A DNA stretch of 64,000 nucleotides. Source: Gammaproteobacteria bacterium (GTDB taxonomy: Bacteria; Pseudomonadota; Gammaproteobacteria; Steroidobacterales; Steroidobacteraceae). Shown one piece after another: positions 35,523-44,618 of the stretch (its first letter is position 1; each line of letters begins with the position of its first letter). Under the pieces are notes generated by a model. That model saw only the letters and a list, made by a program, of their open reading frames with translations, made no database searches and was not told the origin of the DNA. Made by a program: the position numbers and the translations under genes. The DNA is taken from assembly GCA_947455595.1 (NCBI GenBank), contig CANGOP010000006.1, positions 62,001 through 126,000 of the forward strand, given 5' to 3'.

Positions 35523-36496
35523 GTCAGGCACTCGAGTGCAAGATCCAGTGCCGCCCGAAGGCTGCCAGCGTCGGCGCGACCAGTGCCAGCCAGATCCAGC
35601 GCGGTCCCGTGGTCGACGGATGTTCGGATGATGGGAAGACCCAAGGTGACGTTCACGCCACGACCGAACCCGGCGAATTTAAGGACGGGTAGTCCTTGGT
35701 CGTGGAACATAGCGAGCACCGCGTCACCATCCTTCAAAGCGTTGGGCGTAAACGCGGTATCGGCGGGGAGGGGGCCTCGCGCATCGACGCCAACGTCACG
35801 AGCCGCTTGGATAGCCGGCCCGATGATCTCAATCTCCTCACGCCCGAGATGACCGGATTCACCGGCATGGGGATTCAGGCCCAAGACCAAAATGCGGGGT
35901 TTGGGTAGATGAAAACGACTCTTCAGTCCGGAGTCGAGGGCTTTCAGCGTCGACACAAGGTCTTGTGCATTAATCGCACTTGGAACAGCCGCCAACGGAA
36001 TATGGGTGGTCGCGAGTGCTACTCGCAGTGTTCCTGCGACCAGCAACATCACTGGCGTCGCTGCACCCGTTTTCTGTGCCAGATATTCGGTGTGGCCTGA
36101 AAAGGTCATGCCGGTATCGGCGATCACGCTCTTTTGCAGTGGCGCCGTCACCATCGCCTGATAGTCGCCACTCAGGCACCCACGAATGGCGGTGTCGAGC
36201 ATATCAAGGACGTAGCGTGCATTCGCCGAATCCAACTGTCCGGGCACGACGGGGTGCATGACCGTGTGCGGGAGAATCTGCAAAAGGCCGGGTTGGTGGG
36301 GAACCGGGCCGTCTGCGCCCACGATGCGAAAATCGAGGGTCAGACCAAGGCAGTCGGCGCGCTCACGTAAGACTTGCGGGTCGCCTGCAAACGCCAAGCG
36401 GCATTCACACGACTGCAGCGCCAATGCCAAGCAAATATCCGGGCCTATCCCAGCCGGTTCGCCGGTCGTGACGACGATGGCTGGCAGTGCGCTCAC
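35519..36496 (-). CDS. pdxA: 4-hydroxythreonine-4-phosphate dehydrogenase
   Basis: 325-residue NAD-dependent metalloenzyme of the DXP-dependent pyridoxal phosphate pathway. Family marks are TTGEPAGIGPD at the N-terminus, TAPLQKSVIADTG, the metal ligands within FSGHTEYLAQ, LNPHAGESGHLGREE, and MFHDQGLPVLK with the HDQG motif. It starts with GTG, 9 bp after the surA stop, and overlaps rsmA. Confidence 0.96.
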   Translation of the reverse strand: MSALPAIVVTTGEPAGIGPDICLALALQSCECRLAFAGDPQVLRERADCLGLTLDFRIVGADGPVPHQPGLLQILPHTVMHPVVPGQLDSANARYVLDMLDTAIRGCLSGDYQAMVTAPLQKSVIADTGMTFSGHTEYLAQKTGAATPVMLLVAGTLRVALATTHIPLAAVPSAINAQDLVSTLKALDSGLKSRFHLPKPRILVLGLNPHAGESGHLGREEIEIIGPAIQAARDVGVDARGPLPADTAFTPNALKDGDAVLAMFHDQGLPVLKFAGFGRGVNVTLGLPIIRTSVDHGTALDLAGTGRADAGSLRAALDLALECLT

Positions 36497-36505
36497 GGCA
36501 ACCGA

Positions 36506-37813
36506 TCAGCTGCGATAGTCGACGTAGGCCTCATCGCGCAGGCGACGCAGCCACAGTTCGGTTTCTTCATCCAACTTGCTGGCGCGAATCTGTTCATAGG
36601 CGCGACGACGACGCTCGTCCGTGCTCATATCCTGCGAGCGGTGGCCGAGCACCTGAATGATGTGCCAGCCGTACTGGGTCCGAATCGGCTGGCTGATTTC
36701 GCCATCGGCCAATTTGGCGAGCGCCTGTTCGAACTCCGGTACGAAGGTGCCGCCACCGGTCCAACCGAGATCGCCGCCTTCGCTGCCCGATCCCGGATCT
36801 TCCGACACCGCCTTGGCGATGGCGCCAAAGTCGTCGGCACCCCCGGCAATACGATCACGGATCGTCTGCAGGCGGCCGCGAACGGTCTCGTCATCCTGCA
36901 GTTCGTTGGTCTTGATGAGGATGTGACGAGCGTGGACCTGATTCACGATCAACGGGTCATTGTCGCTACGCGATTCATTCAGGCGAATGATGTGGAACCC
37001 CGAGGGCGTCCGCACCGGCTCAGAGATTTCGCCAGACTGTAGTTTACCGACGACGTCACTCATGAACGTCGGCAACTCGTTGCCCTTGCGCCAGCCGAGC
37101 GCACCACGCTCAAGTGCCGTTTGCGCCTGGGAGTACGTCACGGCCAACTGGCCGAAGTCTTCGCCCTTCTGAGCGCGTGCTCGGATGTCCTTGCTGAGTT
37201 TCTCCGCCTGCTCGAGTTGGGCTGGCGTCGCGGCTTCCGGCAAGGCAATCAAGATGTGCGAGACGTTATAGGATACTTCCGCATTCTTGTTCGCGGCCTG
37301 CTTGGCGAGAAACTGGTCGATCTCGCGTGGGCTGACATAGATACGTGCCAATACATCGCGCTGACGCAGGACCTGCAGGGTCATATCGCGACGCATTTCC
37401 TCGCGATATTCGGCGTACACGATGCCTTCTTGCGCGAGGACAACCGGCAGCTGGCTGAATTCAATGTGATTCTGCTGTGCGATTTCGCGTAACTGATTGT
37501 TAAGCGCTTCGTCGGGAATACGCAGGCCCACCTTCGCGGCGCGCTGCATTTGTATTTCCTGGACAACCAGTCGCTCGGTCACCTGTTGGCGCAATACCGA
37601 CGGTGCTGGCAGCGGTGTGCCCTGTTCACGCAGCCGGTGCGTGATGGACATCACCTGTTGGTCGATTTGGCTTTGTGGTACGACACCGTCGTTGACCACG
37701 ACCGCAACACGGTCAAGCAAGTCGCCACGGGCGCCCAAATCGCGCGATTGCGCGTGGACCACTGGCGACGAGCCAAGGGAGAAAAGCAGGGCAAGAGTCA
37801 GTATGCGACGCAT
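36506..37813 (-). CDS. surA: Periplasmic chaperone/peptidyl-prolyl isomerase SurA
   Basis: 435-residue SurA, which carries outer-membrane proteins such as LptD to the BAM machine. A signal peptide (1-21, cleavage after VHA) is followed by the N-terminal chaperone domain (LLDRVAVVVNDGVV), two parvulin domains (SHILIALPE... and RHILIKTNE...) each ending in a GFHII- or GWHII-type strand, and a C-terminal helix. It is 7 bp downstream of lptD, the usual gammaproteobacterial pair. Confidence 0.96.
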   Translation of the reverse strand: MRRILTLALLFSLGSSPVVHAQSRDLGARGDLLDRVAVVVNDGVVPQSQIDQQVMSITHRLREQGTPLPAPSVLRQQVTERLVVQEIQMQRAAKVGLRIPDEALNNQLREIAQQNHIEFSQLPVVLAQEGIVYAEYREEMRRDMTLQVLRQRDVLARIYVSPREIDQFLAKQAANKNAEVSYNVSHILIALPEAATPAQLEQAEKLSKDIRARAQKGEDFGQLAVTYSQAQTALERGALGWRKGNELPTFMSDVVGKLQSGEISEPVRTPSGFHIIRLNESRSDNDPLIVNQVHARHILIKTNELQDDETVRGRLQTIRDRIAGGADDFGAIAKAVSEDPGSGSEGGDLGWTGGGTFVPEFEQALAKLADGEISQPIRTQYGWHIIQVLGHRSQDMSTDERRRRAYEQIRASKLDEETELWLRRLRDEAYVDYRS

Positions 37814-37820
37814 ATATGGC

Positions 37821-40025
37821 CTATTCTGGCCCGGCGTAGGCCTGAGCCGCGGAGTATCCCCGAATCGAACGCTCTAGGAAAGCGTCAGCTCGTTCTCCGA
37901 CCGTTGAAAGTCCGTTGAGTTCAAATTGAATTGAAATGGAGGTGTCGCGGGAACCGGTGCGGGTGGCGACGTAGTGTCGGGCGATTAGGCGGATCCGAAA
38001 ACAGCAAGATTTGAACTCAAAACCGCCTAAGGACTCGATACCGGCATGGTCGCGCAGGGAGTACACCTCACGCCCGTACATGCGCCAGGTATGGGTAATG
38101 GGCCAGGCGAAGGAGCCTTCGACCTGTTCCACCAGGCCCTGACGGTAGCGGTAGCCGAGATTGGCGACTTTGTCGGGCGCTGGCTGATACTGGAGCCGCA
38201 CCTGGGTGCGGGCTGAGTCACCGGCGTGGGGGTTCCACTGCTCGCCCAGTTGCACATTGAAGTGGCTGAGTGCGGCGATATTGATCTGGCCGATCACGTC
38301 TGACGAGGAGCCCGTGGAAGGTAATTCGCCCGGCAGACGTACGCGCGGTGGTGCGAAATAGTAAATCTGGCCCAGTGTGGCGCTCAGCAACTGGCGACCG
38401 GAGGCGGCATCCAGCAGGCGTGTCGTCGCACCGACGGCCATCTGGTTCGCGTCGGCGATGCGATCGCCGCCCACGTAGCGTTGGGAACTGAACAGTTGGA
38501 TCAAGTTGAAGTCCGGTAGACCGGTATCAAACAGGGGTTGATTGGACTGGTCTCGATAGGGGACGTAGCTGTACAGAACCCGCGGTTCAAGCGTCTGGAT
38601 TCGATTGCCAGCGTAGCGATCGAAAGTCATGCCCGCATCTACTGTCGCCATCGGCGCGACGATGTGGTGCGTGGGGCTGCCATTCGGCGTATCGGACAGT
38701 GCATAGCCGATGCTGCGCATGCCGACAGAGGGCAGGAGATAGAGACCGGGCCGGCGCCAAGCGTAGCTGAGGGTCGGGTTTAACCCGTAGCGCAGGCCTT
38801 TGGCACCGGTATTGCGCAGAAATTCGACGGTCTCGCCTGCCAGTTCCAGCCCGACACCGTGACCCAGCGACCAGTTCCCGTCGATCAGGATCTGCGGGAC
38901 CCGTGCATAGGGGCGATCGGCATCTGCGATCGTCTGATCGATGGTTTGAAACTGTTCGACCAACGCGGCGGCTCGCCAGTTCTGATCCCAATAACTGACG
39001 CGCGCAATGCGCTTCAGATACTCAACGCTCGTGCCCTCAGGACCCAAACCAAAGTCCTGAAAGTAGTTGCTGTCGCTCGCGGCCGCTAAGTTGGTGTCAA
39101 AACGCAGGTTTTGGCTGAAATCGGTCGTGTCCTCGAAACGTAGGTAACTGCGGTCGCGCCGAGCACTGGCATCCGAGGGCACCCAATCTGCCTTGAAGAC
39201 ACCGCGGGAGTTTTGGGTCAGATAGCGGAACTCACCGCCCAACGTGATGCCGCGCTTAAGCATGACCCCGGGCGTGAGCGTCGCGTCGTAGTTGGGCGCC
39301 AGATTGAAGTAATAGGGGATCGACAGTTCCAGGCCGTTTCGATTCGACTGCCCGAATGCCGGGAACAGGAATCCGGATTTGCGCGCATCGCCGACTGGGA
39401 ACGAGACCCATGGCAGGTACAGGAGTGGCACGCCTTTGAACTCAAGGCGGACATTGTGGCCGGTTCCGACCTGGGTGTTTTGGTCGATGTCGATTTGCCG
39501 TGCCTCCAATGCCCAGTCTTCGTGACCGGAGGGGCAGGCTGTGTACTCGACTCCGCGCAGACTCAAGCGGCCGTCGGGAGCGAGATCAATCGTTCGCGCA
39601 GAGCCGTGTGCGGAGCGGGCCGGGAGAGAAAACCGCGCATTTTCGAATCGCCCCCCGGCGGCAGCGCTCCAGCGAGCCGCCTCTCCGGAAATACCGAGCT
39701 CCGGATCGGAATAGTCGACATTGCCTTTGGCGTCGAAGGATTCTTGTCCCGTGTTGTAGTGGGCATCCCGGGCGGTGAGGGTTCGGTCACCTTGATGGAT
39801 GACCACAGGCCCGGAGAGCGAGGCTTCCCCAGCAGCCTCGACGACAGCACCGGCGGTACTGACATCAATGGGCTGTTGAGCGGCGTCGGTCTGTCGGTGA
39901 GGGCTGTCCGCCGCGGTTGCGCGAGGAACCGTGCACTGTGGGCTGTCTGCCCACGCGGCATGGCTCTGCAATGCCCATGCGAGGAGGATCAGACGAGCGG
40001 ACGGAAATGTCGGGCTGCGGCGCAA
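37821..40025 (-). CDS. lptD: LPS-assembly outer-membrane protein LptD
   Basis: 734-residue beta-barrel that inserts lipopolysaccharide into the outer leaflet with LptE. An N-terminal OstA jellyroll (GDRTLTARDAHYN, NVDYSDPELGI) precedes the barrel. The cysteines expected for the interdomain disulfides are present: SPQC near the N-terminus, YTACPSG, and the adjacent pair SCCFR near the C-terminus. I prefer the TTG at 40025, giving a compact signal peptide (LILLAWALQSHAAWA). An ATG at 40097 is in frame, but it shares CATG with the opposite amgK start and lies upstream of a TATACT box (40084-40079) that could be the lptD -10. Confidence 0.92.
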   Translation of the reverse strand: MRRSPTFPSARLILLAWALQSHAAWADSPQCTVPRATAADSPHRQTDAAQQPIDVSTAGAVVEAAGEASLSGPVVIHQGDRTLTARDAHYNTGQESFDAKGNVDYSDPELGISGEAARWSAAAGGRFENARFSLPARSAHGSARTIDLAPDGRLSLRGVEYTACPSGHEDWALEARQIDIDQNTQVGTGHNVRLEFKGVPLLYLPWVSFPVGDARKSGFLFPAFGQSNRNGLELSIPYYFNLAPNYDATLTPGVMLKRGITLGGEFRYLTQNSRGVFKADWVPSDASARRDRSYLRFEDTTDFSQNLRFDTNLAAASDSNYFQDFGLGPEGTSVEYLKRIARVSYWDQNWRAAALVEQFQTIDQTIADADRPYARVPQILIDGNWSLGHGVGLELAGETVEFLRNTGAKGLRYGLNPTLSYAWRRPGLYLLPSVGMRSIGYALSDTPNGSPTHHIVAPMATVDAGMTFDRYAGNRIQTLEPRVLYSYVPYRDQSNQPLFDTGLPDFNLIQLFSSQRYVGGDRIADANQMAVGATTRLLDAASGRQLLSATLGQIYYFAPPRVRLPGELPSTGSSSDVIGQINIAALSHFNVQLGEQWNPHAGDSARTQVRLQYQPAPDKVANLGYRYRQGLVEQVEGSFAWPITHTWRMYGREVYSLRDHAGIESLGGFEFKSCCFRIRLIARHYVATRTGSRDTSISIQFELNGLSTVGERADAFLERSIRGYSAAQAYAGPE

Positions 40026-40078
40026 CGGGTAGCCTGCGTGAATCGCCCGGACTTGGGCGCTGTGGGCGGTGAGGTCGC

Positions 40079-40086
40079 AGTATAAT
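40079..40086. promoter_or_regulatory. Overlapping divergent -10 boxes between lptD and amgK
   Basis: The plus strand reads TATAAT at 40081-40086, 9 nt before the amgK ATG at 40096. The minus strand reads TATACT at 40084-40079 facing lptD. Using both, the amgK message would have a leader of only a few bases and lptD would start at the TTG at 40025. No -35 at ideal spacing is seen for either. Confidence 0.45.
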
Positions 40087-40095
40087 CGGTGGCAC

Positions 40096-41136
40096 ATGCT
40101 TACCGACACCCAATCCCCATCCGATCCACGCTTCGTCGACTTGCGTCGGTGGTTGCAGGACGAATTGCGTCTCTCCATCCAATCGCTGGTGCCCGCCTCG
40201 GCTGATGCCAGTTTTCGGCGGTATTTCCGCGTCCATTTGGAAGATCGCACGCTGATCGCGATGGATGCGCCGCCAGATCGCGAGGACTCGGCACCCTTCG
40301 TGTCCGTGGCGCGAGCCTTGGCGGCGATCGGTGTGCCGGTGCCACAGATCTTGGAAGTGGACCTCGCGCGTGGGTTCTTGCTGTTGTCGGATTTAGGCTC
40401 CACCCATCTGCTCGCAACGCTCAAGGCCGGCGCGGACCCTGAGGTGAGCTATGGGCCAGCTGCGGCAGCCTTGCTCACGATGCAGAGCGCAGGTGGCGCG
40501 GCGACGGAGACCTTGCCCGCCTACGATGAAGCGCTCTTGGTGCGCGAAATGAATCTCTTCCCGGATTGGTTCCTCGATCGGCATCTGCAAAGTCCGCCCG
40601 ATGACGCCACCCGGGACTTGTTGGATCGCGTCGCGCAGCGGCTCGTTGTCAGCGCACAGGAACAGCCGCAGGTCTTCGTGCATCGCGACTACCACTCCCG
40701 CAATCTGATGGTGACCGCCGATGGCGGAGTGGGTGTGATCGACTTTCAGGATGCCGTGTGCGGTCCGGTGACCTACGATCTCGTCTCCCTCTATAAAGAC
40801 TGCTACGTCGCGTGGCCCAAAGCTCAGGTCACGCAATGGGTGGAGTTGCATCGGCAGCGTTTGGCAGCGTCGGGCATGGTAGTCGGTGATGCGCGGCAAT
40901 TTCTGCGGTGGTTCGACTGGATGGGCTTGCAGCGCCACCTGAAGGTGCTCGGAATCTTTGCGCGGCTGTGGTATCGCGACGGCAAGGCGGGCTATCTGGC
41001 GGATCTGCCACTTGTCTTGCGCTACGTTCTAGACGTGACTGCGGAATACCCCGAGCTTGCGGAACTCGACGCGTTTTTGCGCGGGCAGGTTCTACCGCGT
41101 TTTGCCGAGGCTCAAGTTCGCGCGGGCGTCCCGTGA
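40096..41136 (+). CDS. amgK: N-acetylmuramate/N-acetylglucosamine anomeric kinase
   Basis: 346-residue aminoglycoside-phosphotransferase-fold kinase. The catalytic loop is VHRDYHSRNLMV, and the metal motif is VIDFQDAVCGP. In Pseudomonas AmgK phosphorylates MurNAc at C1, and MurU then makes UDP-MurNAc, bypassing MurA; this recycling route lowers fosfomycin sensitivity. The assignment rests on fold plus context: it is divergent from lptD and overlaps murU by GTGA, exactly as in Pseudomonas. The ATG has no ribosome site but a TATAAT 9 nt upstream. Confidence 0.9.
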   Translation: MLTDTQSPSDPRFVDLRRWLQDELRLSIQSLVPASADASFRRYFRVHLEDRTLIAMDAPPDREDSAPFVSVARALAAIGVPVPQILEVDLARGFLLLSDLGSTHLLATLKAGADPEVSYGPAAAALLTMQSAGGAATETLPAYDEALLVREMNLFPDWFLDRHLQSPPDDATRDLLDRVAQRLVVSAQEQPQVFVHRDYHSRNLMVTADGGVGVIDFQDAVCGPVTYDLVSLYKDCYVAWPKAQVTQWVELHRQRLAASGMVVGDARQFLRWFDWMGLQRHLKVLGIFARLWYRDGKAGYLADLPLVLRYVLDVTAEYPELAELDAFLRGQVLPRFAEAQVRAGVP

Positions 41137-41798
41137 TTCCACGTCGCGCCCTGCTGCTCGCGGCGGGGAAAGGGGAACGCATGCGTCCCCTTACGCTGTC
41201 GACCCCAAAGCCGTTGCTGTTGGTCGGTGGCAAGCCGCTGATTGTGTGGCATCTGGAGCGCTTGGTTGCGGCCGGCATCACCGAGGTGGCGATCAACACA
41301 TCCTGGTTGGCGGAACGCTTGCATGCGGCGTTAGGGGATGGCGCTGCGTTCGGCGTGCGAATTCACTGGTGTGACGAAGGGTTGGAGCCGCTCGAGACCG
41401 CAGGCGGTATCCGCAATGCGCTCAGTTTCTTCGGCAGCGAACCGTTCTTGGTCGTGAATGCCGATGTCTGGACGACCTTGGCATTGCCGCACGCGCCGTC
41501 TCCGGGCCGTCTTGCCCATCTCCTGCTGGTTCCGAACCCGCCGCAGCATCCGCGCGGGGACTTCGGCCTAGAGTGCGGGGAATTGCGCCTCACGGCACCT
41601 CAGCGCTACACCTTCAGTGGTATCGGCGCGTACCATCCCGCACTGTTCGCGGCGCTTGCGCCGGGACGGCGTGCATTGCGGCCCGTACTGGACCGAGCTG
41701 CCATGGCCGGGCGGATCACGGCACAGATCGGCGAGGGCGCTTGGGTGGATGTCGGAACGCCGGAACGCCTAGCGGATCTCGCGGCGACGTTGGCGTAG
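41133..41798 (+). CDS. murU: N-acetylmuramate alpha-1-phosphate uridylyltransferase
   Basis: 221-residue nucleotidyltransferase. The signature [14 protein letters not shown] (with the family's Gly-rich loop and Arg), [20 protein letters not shown] (metal-binding Asp) and [10 protein letters not shown] near the end fit MurU, about 223 residues in Pseudomonas. It makes UDP-MurNAc from UTP and MurNAc-1-phosphate. GTG at 41133 overlaps the amgK stop; the open frame continues upstream inside amgK but has no family similarity there. Confidence 0.9.
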   Translation: MIPRRALLLAAGKGERMRPLTLSTPKPLLLVGGKPLIVWHLERLVAAGITEVAINTSWLAERLHAALGDGAAFGVRIHWCDEGLEPLETAGGIRNALSFFGSEPFLVVNADVWTTLALPHAPSPGRLAHLLLVPNPPQHPRGDFGLECGELRLTAPQRYTFSGIGAYHPALFAALAPGRRALRPVLDRAAMAGRITAQIGEGAWVDVGTPERLADLAATLA

Positions 41799-41832
41799 AC
41801 TGTCGACTCGCCATTCTCCAGAGGTCCCTGCA

Positions 41833-42831
41833 TTGTCCGAATTTAAGGGCATTCCCGTTGTAACCGCCAAGAGCGGTGAGAAGTACGTGACTCCGCAGGG
41901 GTTCACGGCGATTCGTGACGGCATCAAAGCGGCGGCTGCCGATCCGGAACCGTTGGTCGTTGGGCGTAAGCCGTCCTGGCTGCGCGCCAAGATGCCCTCC
42001 GGTGAACGCTTTGACGCGGTCCGCGGCATCGTTCGCGAACATCGCTTGTCCACCGTCTGCGAGGAAGCGAAGTGCCCCAACATCGGTGAGTGCTGGAACG
42101 TGGGCACGGCGACTGTGATGCTGATGGGGGCCGTGTGTACCCGTGCGTGCCGGTTCTGTTCGGTCGATACGGGCAATCCCCGCGGCTGGCTCGACGCCGA
42201 GGAGCCGGCGAATGTTGCGCGCACGGTTGAGTTGATGGGATTGCGTTACGTCGTTTTGACCTCCGTCAATCGCGACGACTTGGATGACGGGGGCGCTGCG
42301 CACTTCGCAGCCTGTGTTCGTGCGATCAAGGCGGTGAGCCCAAACACGGCTGTCGAAGCCCTGACGCCCGATTTCCAGGGCAACTTCGCCGACGTCAGAA
42401 CGGTCGTCGACAGTGGGCTTGAGGTCTTCGCTCAGAATGTGGAGACCGTGCGTCGCCTGACCCATCCGGTGCGTGATCCACGGGCCGGCTACGAGCGCAC
42501 GCTGTCGGTGTTGGCCGAGGCGAAGCGGCATCGCGCCTCCGTGTTGGTGAAGTCGAGCCTCATGTTGGGCTTGGGCGAGACGGACGCCGAGATCGAGGAA
42601 TGCCTGCGGGACTTGCGCAACGCCTCGGTGGATATCGTGACCCTCGGCCAATATCTGCGACCAACGGCCAATCATCTGCCGGTTGACCGTTTCATCACGC
42701 CTGACGAGTTCCGTCGCTTGCGCGAAGTGGCGCTCGAGATGGGTTTTCTCGAGTGCGTCGCCGGCCCTCTCGTCCGTTCGAGTTATCGCGCTGAGCGCGC
42801 ACTTGAACGCAACAATGCCGGGCTCGAGTGA
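41833..42831 (+). CDS. lipA: Lipoyl synthase
   Basis: 332-residue radical SAM enzyme that inserts two sulfurs into octanoyl groups on lipoyl domains. The auxiliary cluster motif [12 protein letters not shown], the radical SAM motif CTRACRFC, and the C-terminal RSSY that supplies the serine ligand are all present. The start is TTG at 41833 with AGAGG 8 nt upstream; no in-frame ATG gives a full-length N-terminus. It overlaps lipB by GTGA. A TAGACT hexamer near 41796 could be a -10 box, although it lies at the murU stop. Confidence 0.97.
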   Translation: MSEFKGIPVVTAKSGEKYVTPQGFTAIRDGIKAAAADPEPLVVGRKPSWLRAKMPSGERFDAVRGIVREHRLSTVCEEAKCPNIGECWNVGTATVMLMGAVCTRACRFCSVDTGNPRGWLDAEEPANVARTVELMGLRYVVLTSVNRDDLDDGGAAHFAACVRAIKAVSPNTAVEALTPDFQGNFADVRTVVDSGLEVFAQNVETVRRLTHPVRDPRAGYERTLSVLAEAKRHRASVLVKSSLMLGLGETDAEIEECLRDLRNASVDIVTLGQYLRPTANHLPVDRFITPDEFRRLREVALEMGFLECVAGPLVRSSYRAERALERNNAGLE

Positions 42832-43478
42832 TCCCGTTCGCACGATGGCTGGGCCGCGTCGACTACGAGCCGACATGGCGGTTGATGCAGCAGTTCACCG
42901 ATGAGCGGGGCGCGCACACGCCTGACGAATTGTGGTTCCTTGAACATCCACCGGTGTACACCTTAGGTATGGCTGGCCGAGACGAACATGTCCTGGCTGC
43001 GGGCAACATACCGGTGGTGCGCATTGACCGCGGCGGTCAGGTGACCTATCACGGACCGGGCCAGTTGGTCGTTTATCCGCTCATTGATGTCAGGCGTCTG
43101 GGGCTGGGTGTGCGTGGTCTCGTGACGGCGCTTGAAACGGCAATTGTCGACTGTGTTGCGGAGTGGGGGGTGTCTGCCTATCCGCGCCCCGAAGCCCCGG
43201 GTGTGTATGTCGAAGGTCGCAAACTCGCGAGTATCGGCTTACGCATTCGTCGTGGCGCGAGTTATCACGGTCTTGCCCTCAACGTCGCGATGGATCTCGA
43301 ACCCTTTCGGCGGATTGATCCGTGTGGCTATGTGGGCTTGGAAGTGACAGACATGGCCCACTTGGGTTACGACCCGACGCCTGCTGAAGTTGGGCGCCGA
43401 CTCTTACCTCATTTGACCCGGACACTCGGATTACCCGCGCCTCCCGTCTGGCACGACGAACCGCCTCAGAGCGCGTAG
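42828..43478 (+). CDS. lipB: Octanoyltransferase
   Basis: 216-residue LipB; it moves octanoyl from acyl carrier protein to lipoyl domains. [18 protein letters not shown], the catalytic lysine in [12 protein letters not shown] and the nucleophile cysteine in RIDPCGYVG are visible. The GTG start overlaps the lipA stop by 4 bp. lipA precedes lipB here, the reverse of some enterobacterial arrangements. The last 13 bp overlap the convergent ybeD gene. Confidence 0.96.
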   Translation: MIPFARWLGRVDYEPTWRLMQQFTDERGAHTPDELWFLEHPPVYTLGMAGRDEHVLAAGNIPVVRIDRGGQVTYHGPGQLVVYPLIDVRRLGLGVRGLVTALETAIVDCVAEWGVSAYPRPEAPGVYVEGRKLASIGLRIRRGASYHGLALNVAMDLEPFRRIDPCGYVGLEVTDMAHLGYDPTPAEVGRRLLPHLTRTLGLPAPPVWHDEPPQSA

Positions 43479-43729
43479 AGCACGAGACCCGTCGCGTGTA
43501 GGGCGCTGTAAACGCGCCTGAGTTGGTCGTGATCCTGTACGTGCACCGTGATGGTGATGGATGCGAATCGCTCGTCTTTGCTCAGGCGGACGCTGACCGC
43601 GTCGTCGGCAATGGGGCCGCCCTGCGTGGCCGCCGCTGCGACCATGAGCGCTCGAAATTCAGGGGTGTGTCGCCCCATGACCTTGATGGGCAGATCACAC
43701 GGGAATTCGATTAAGGATTCTTCCGTCAT
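43466..43729 (-). CDS. ybeD: YbeD family protein (DUF493)
   Basis: 87-residue DUF493 protein, an ACT-like fold. FPCDLPIKVMG at the N-terminus and [16 protein letters not shown] at the C-terminus are typical. It commonly sits between dacA and lipB, as here, but no activity is established; an allosteric or lipoate-related role has been suggested from context. It is 4 bp downstream of the D-amino acid aminotransferase gene and overlaps the end of lipB. Confidence 0.93.
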   Translation of the reverse strand: MTEESLIEFPCDLPIKVMGRHTPEFRALMVAAAATQGGPIADDAVSVRLSKDERFASITITVHVQDHDQLRRVYSALHATGLVLYAL

Positions 43730-43733
43730 GCCG

Positions 43734-44618
43734 TCACGCTTCCTGGTCTATCGGTAAAGAAGCGACCGTCGACCGATACGCTTCAAACGCCTCATTCAGC
43801 CGCGTCCAAACGGGTCCAGGTCGACCGGTGCCGACCGGCAATCCATCGATGTGGCAGACAGGCAAAACGCCACGCGTCGCGAAGCCCAACATGACCTCGT
43901 CGGCACTGCGCAAGGCAGATTCAGTGACCGCATGTAATTGGATCGCGATCCCTAAATCAGCCGCCAGTTTTAAGGCGAGCGCGCGGGTAGTGCTCGGCAA
44001 AATTTCCAGTCCTTCCTGCGGCGCGTGAATAGTTCCTTCACGCACGATGAGCACTGCGCTGGACGAGCCCTCACGCAGAAAGCCATCTGCCAGCAGAATC
44101 GCTTCGGTTGCGCCAGCACGGGCGGCGATTCCTTTCGCGAGGATATTGGGGAGCAGAGACGTACTCTTGATGTCGCAGCGCTTCCATCGTTCATCCGCCA
44201 CGGTGACCGCCGCGACGCCCGTTTCGCGCACGTGATTCTCGAGCAGCGACAAGGGCGAAGCCATCAAGAAGATCGTCGGTTGCAAGGTAGGGTCCGGCGC
44301 ATGATTACGCCCGAACTCCGCACCGCGTGACACCTGGATGTAAACGAACTGCTGCCCTCCTTCATTGCGCTGCACGAGTTCCTGCAGCAACGACGCCCAG
44401 GCCGTGCGAGTCATCGGTGGATCCATGCCAATCGCGGCGAGGCTGCGTTCGAGGCGCCCGATATGGGCGTTAAAGAGGAATGGGCGACCGCCATACACCG
44501 GCAGGACTTCGTAGACAGAATCTGCGAAGAGGAAACCACGATCCAGTGGGGAAATCCGCGCTTCACTGAGAGGCAGGAACGCGCCGTTCAGCCACGCGAT
44601 GGGGAGTGGTGTTGCCAT
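43734..44618 (-). CDS. dat: D-amino acid aminotransferase (class IV)
   Basis: 294-residue fold-type IV PLP enzyme. WLNGAFLPLSEARISPLDRGFLFADSVYEVLPVYGG-type N-terminus (seen in short conserved pieces such as LDRGFLFADSVYE), the PLP lysine in DIKSTSLLPNIL, and EGSSSAVLIV that holds the phosphate are present. It would interconvert D-alanine and D-glutamate with keto acids, supplying wall precursors. The ATG overlaps the dacA stop (TGATG). Branched-chain transaminases share the fold, but the neighbours favour the D-amino acid assignment. Confidence 0.88.
   Translation of the reverse strand: MATPLPIAWLNGAFLPLSEARISPLDRGFLFADSVYEVLPVYGGRPFLFNAHIGRLERSLAAIGMDPPMTRTAWASLLQELVQRNEGGQQFVYIQVSRGAEFGRNHAPDPTLQPTIFLMASPLSLLENHVRETGVAAVTVADERWKRCDIKSTSLLPNILAKGIAARAGATEAILLADGFLREGSSSAVLIVREGTIHAPQEGLEILPSTTRALALKLAADLGIAIQLHAVTESALRSADEVMLGFATRGVLPVCHIDGLPVGTGRPGPVWTRLNEAFEAYRSTVASLPIDQEA

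Noticed and set aside
39213-40085. 290-codon open frame on the plus strand inside lptD
   Set aside because: Antisense to a well-supported lptD; no domain or ribosome site.
40026-40424. N-terminal extension of the lptD frame into amgK
   Set aside because: The translation is antisense amgK, Arg/Ser-rich, and moves the signal peptide away from the N-terminus.
41716-42876. 386-codon open frame on the minus strand across lipA
   Set aside because: It is antisense to a clear lipoyl synthase with all iron-sulfur motifs; its translation shows no recognisable domain. High GC creates long antisense frames.
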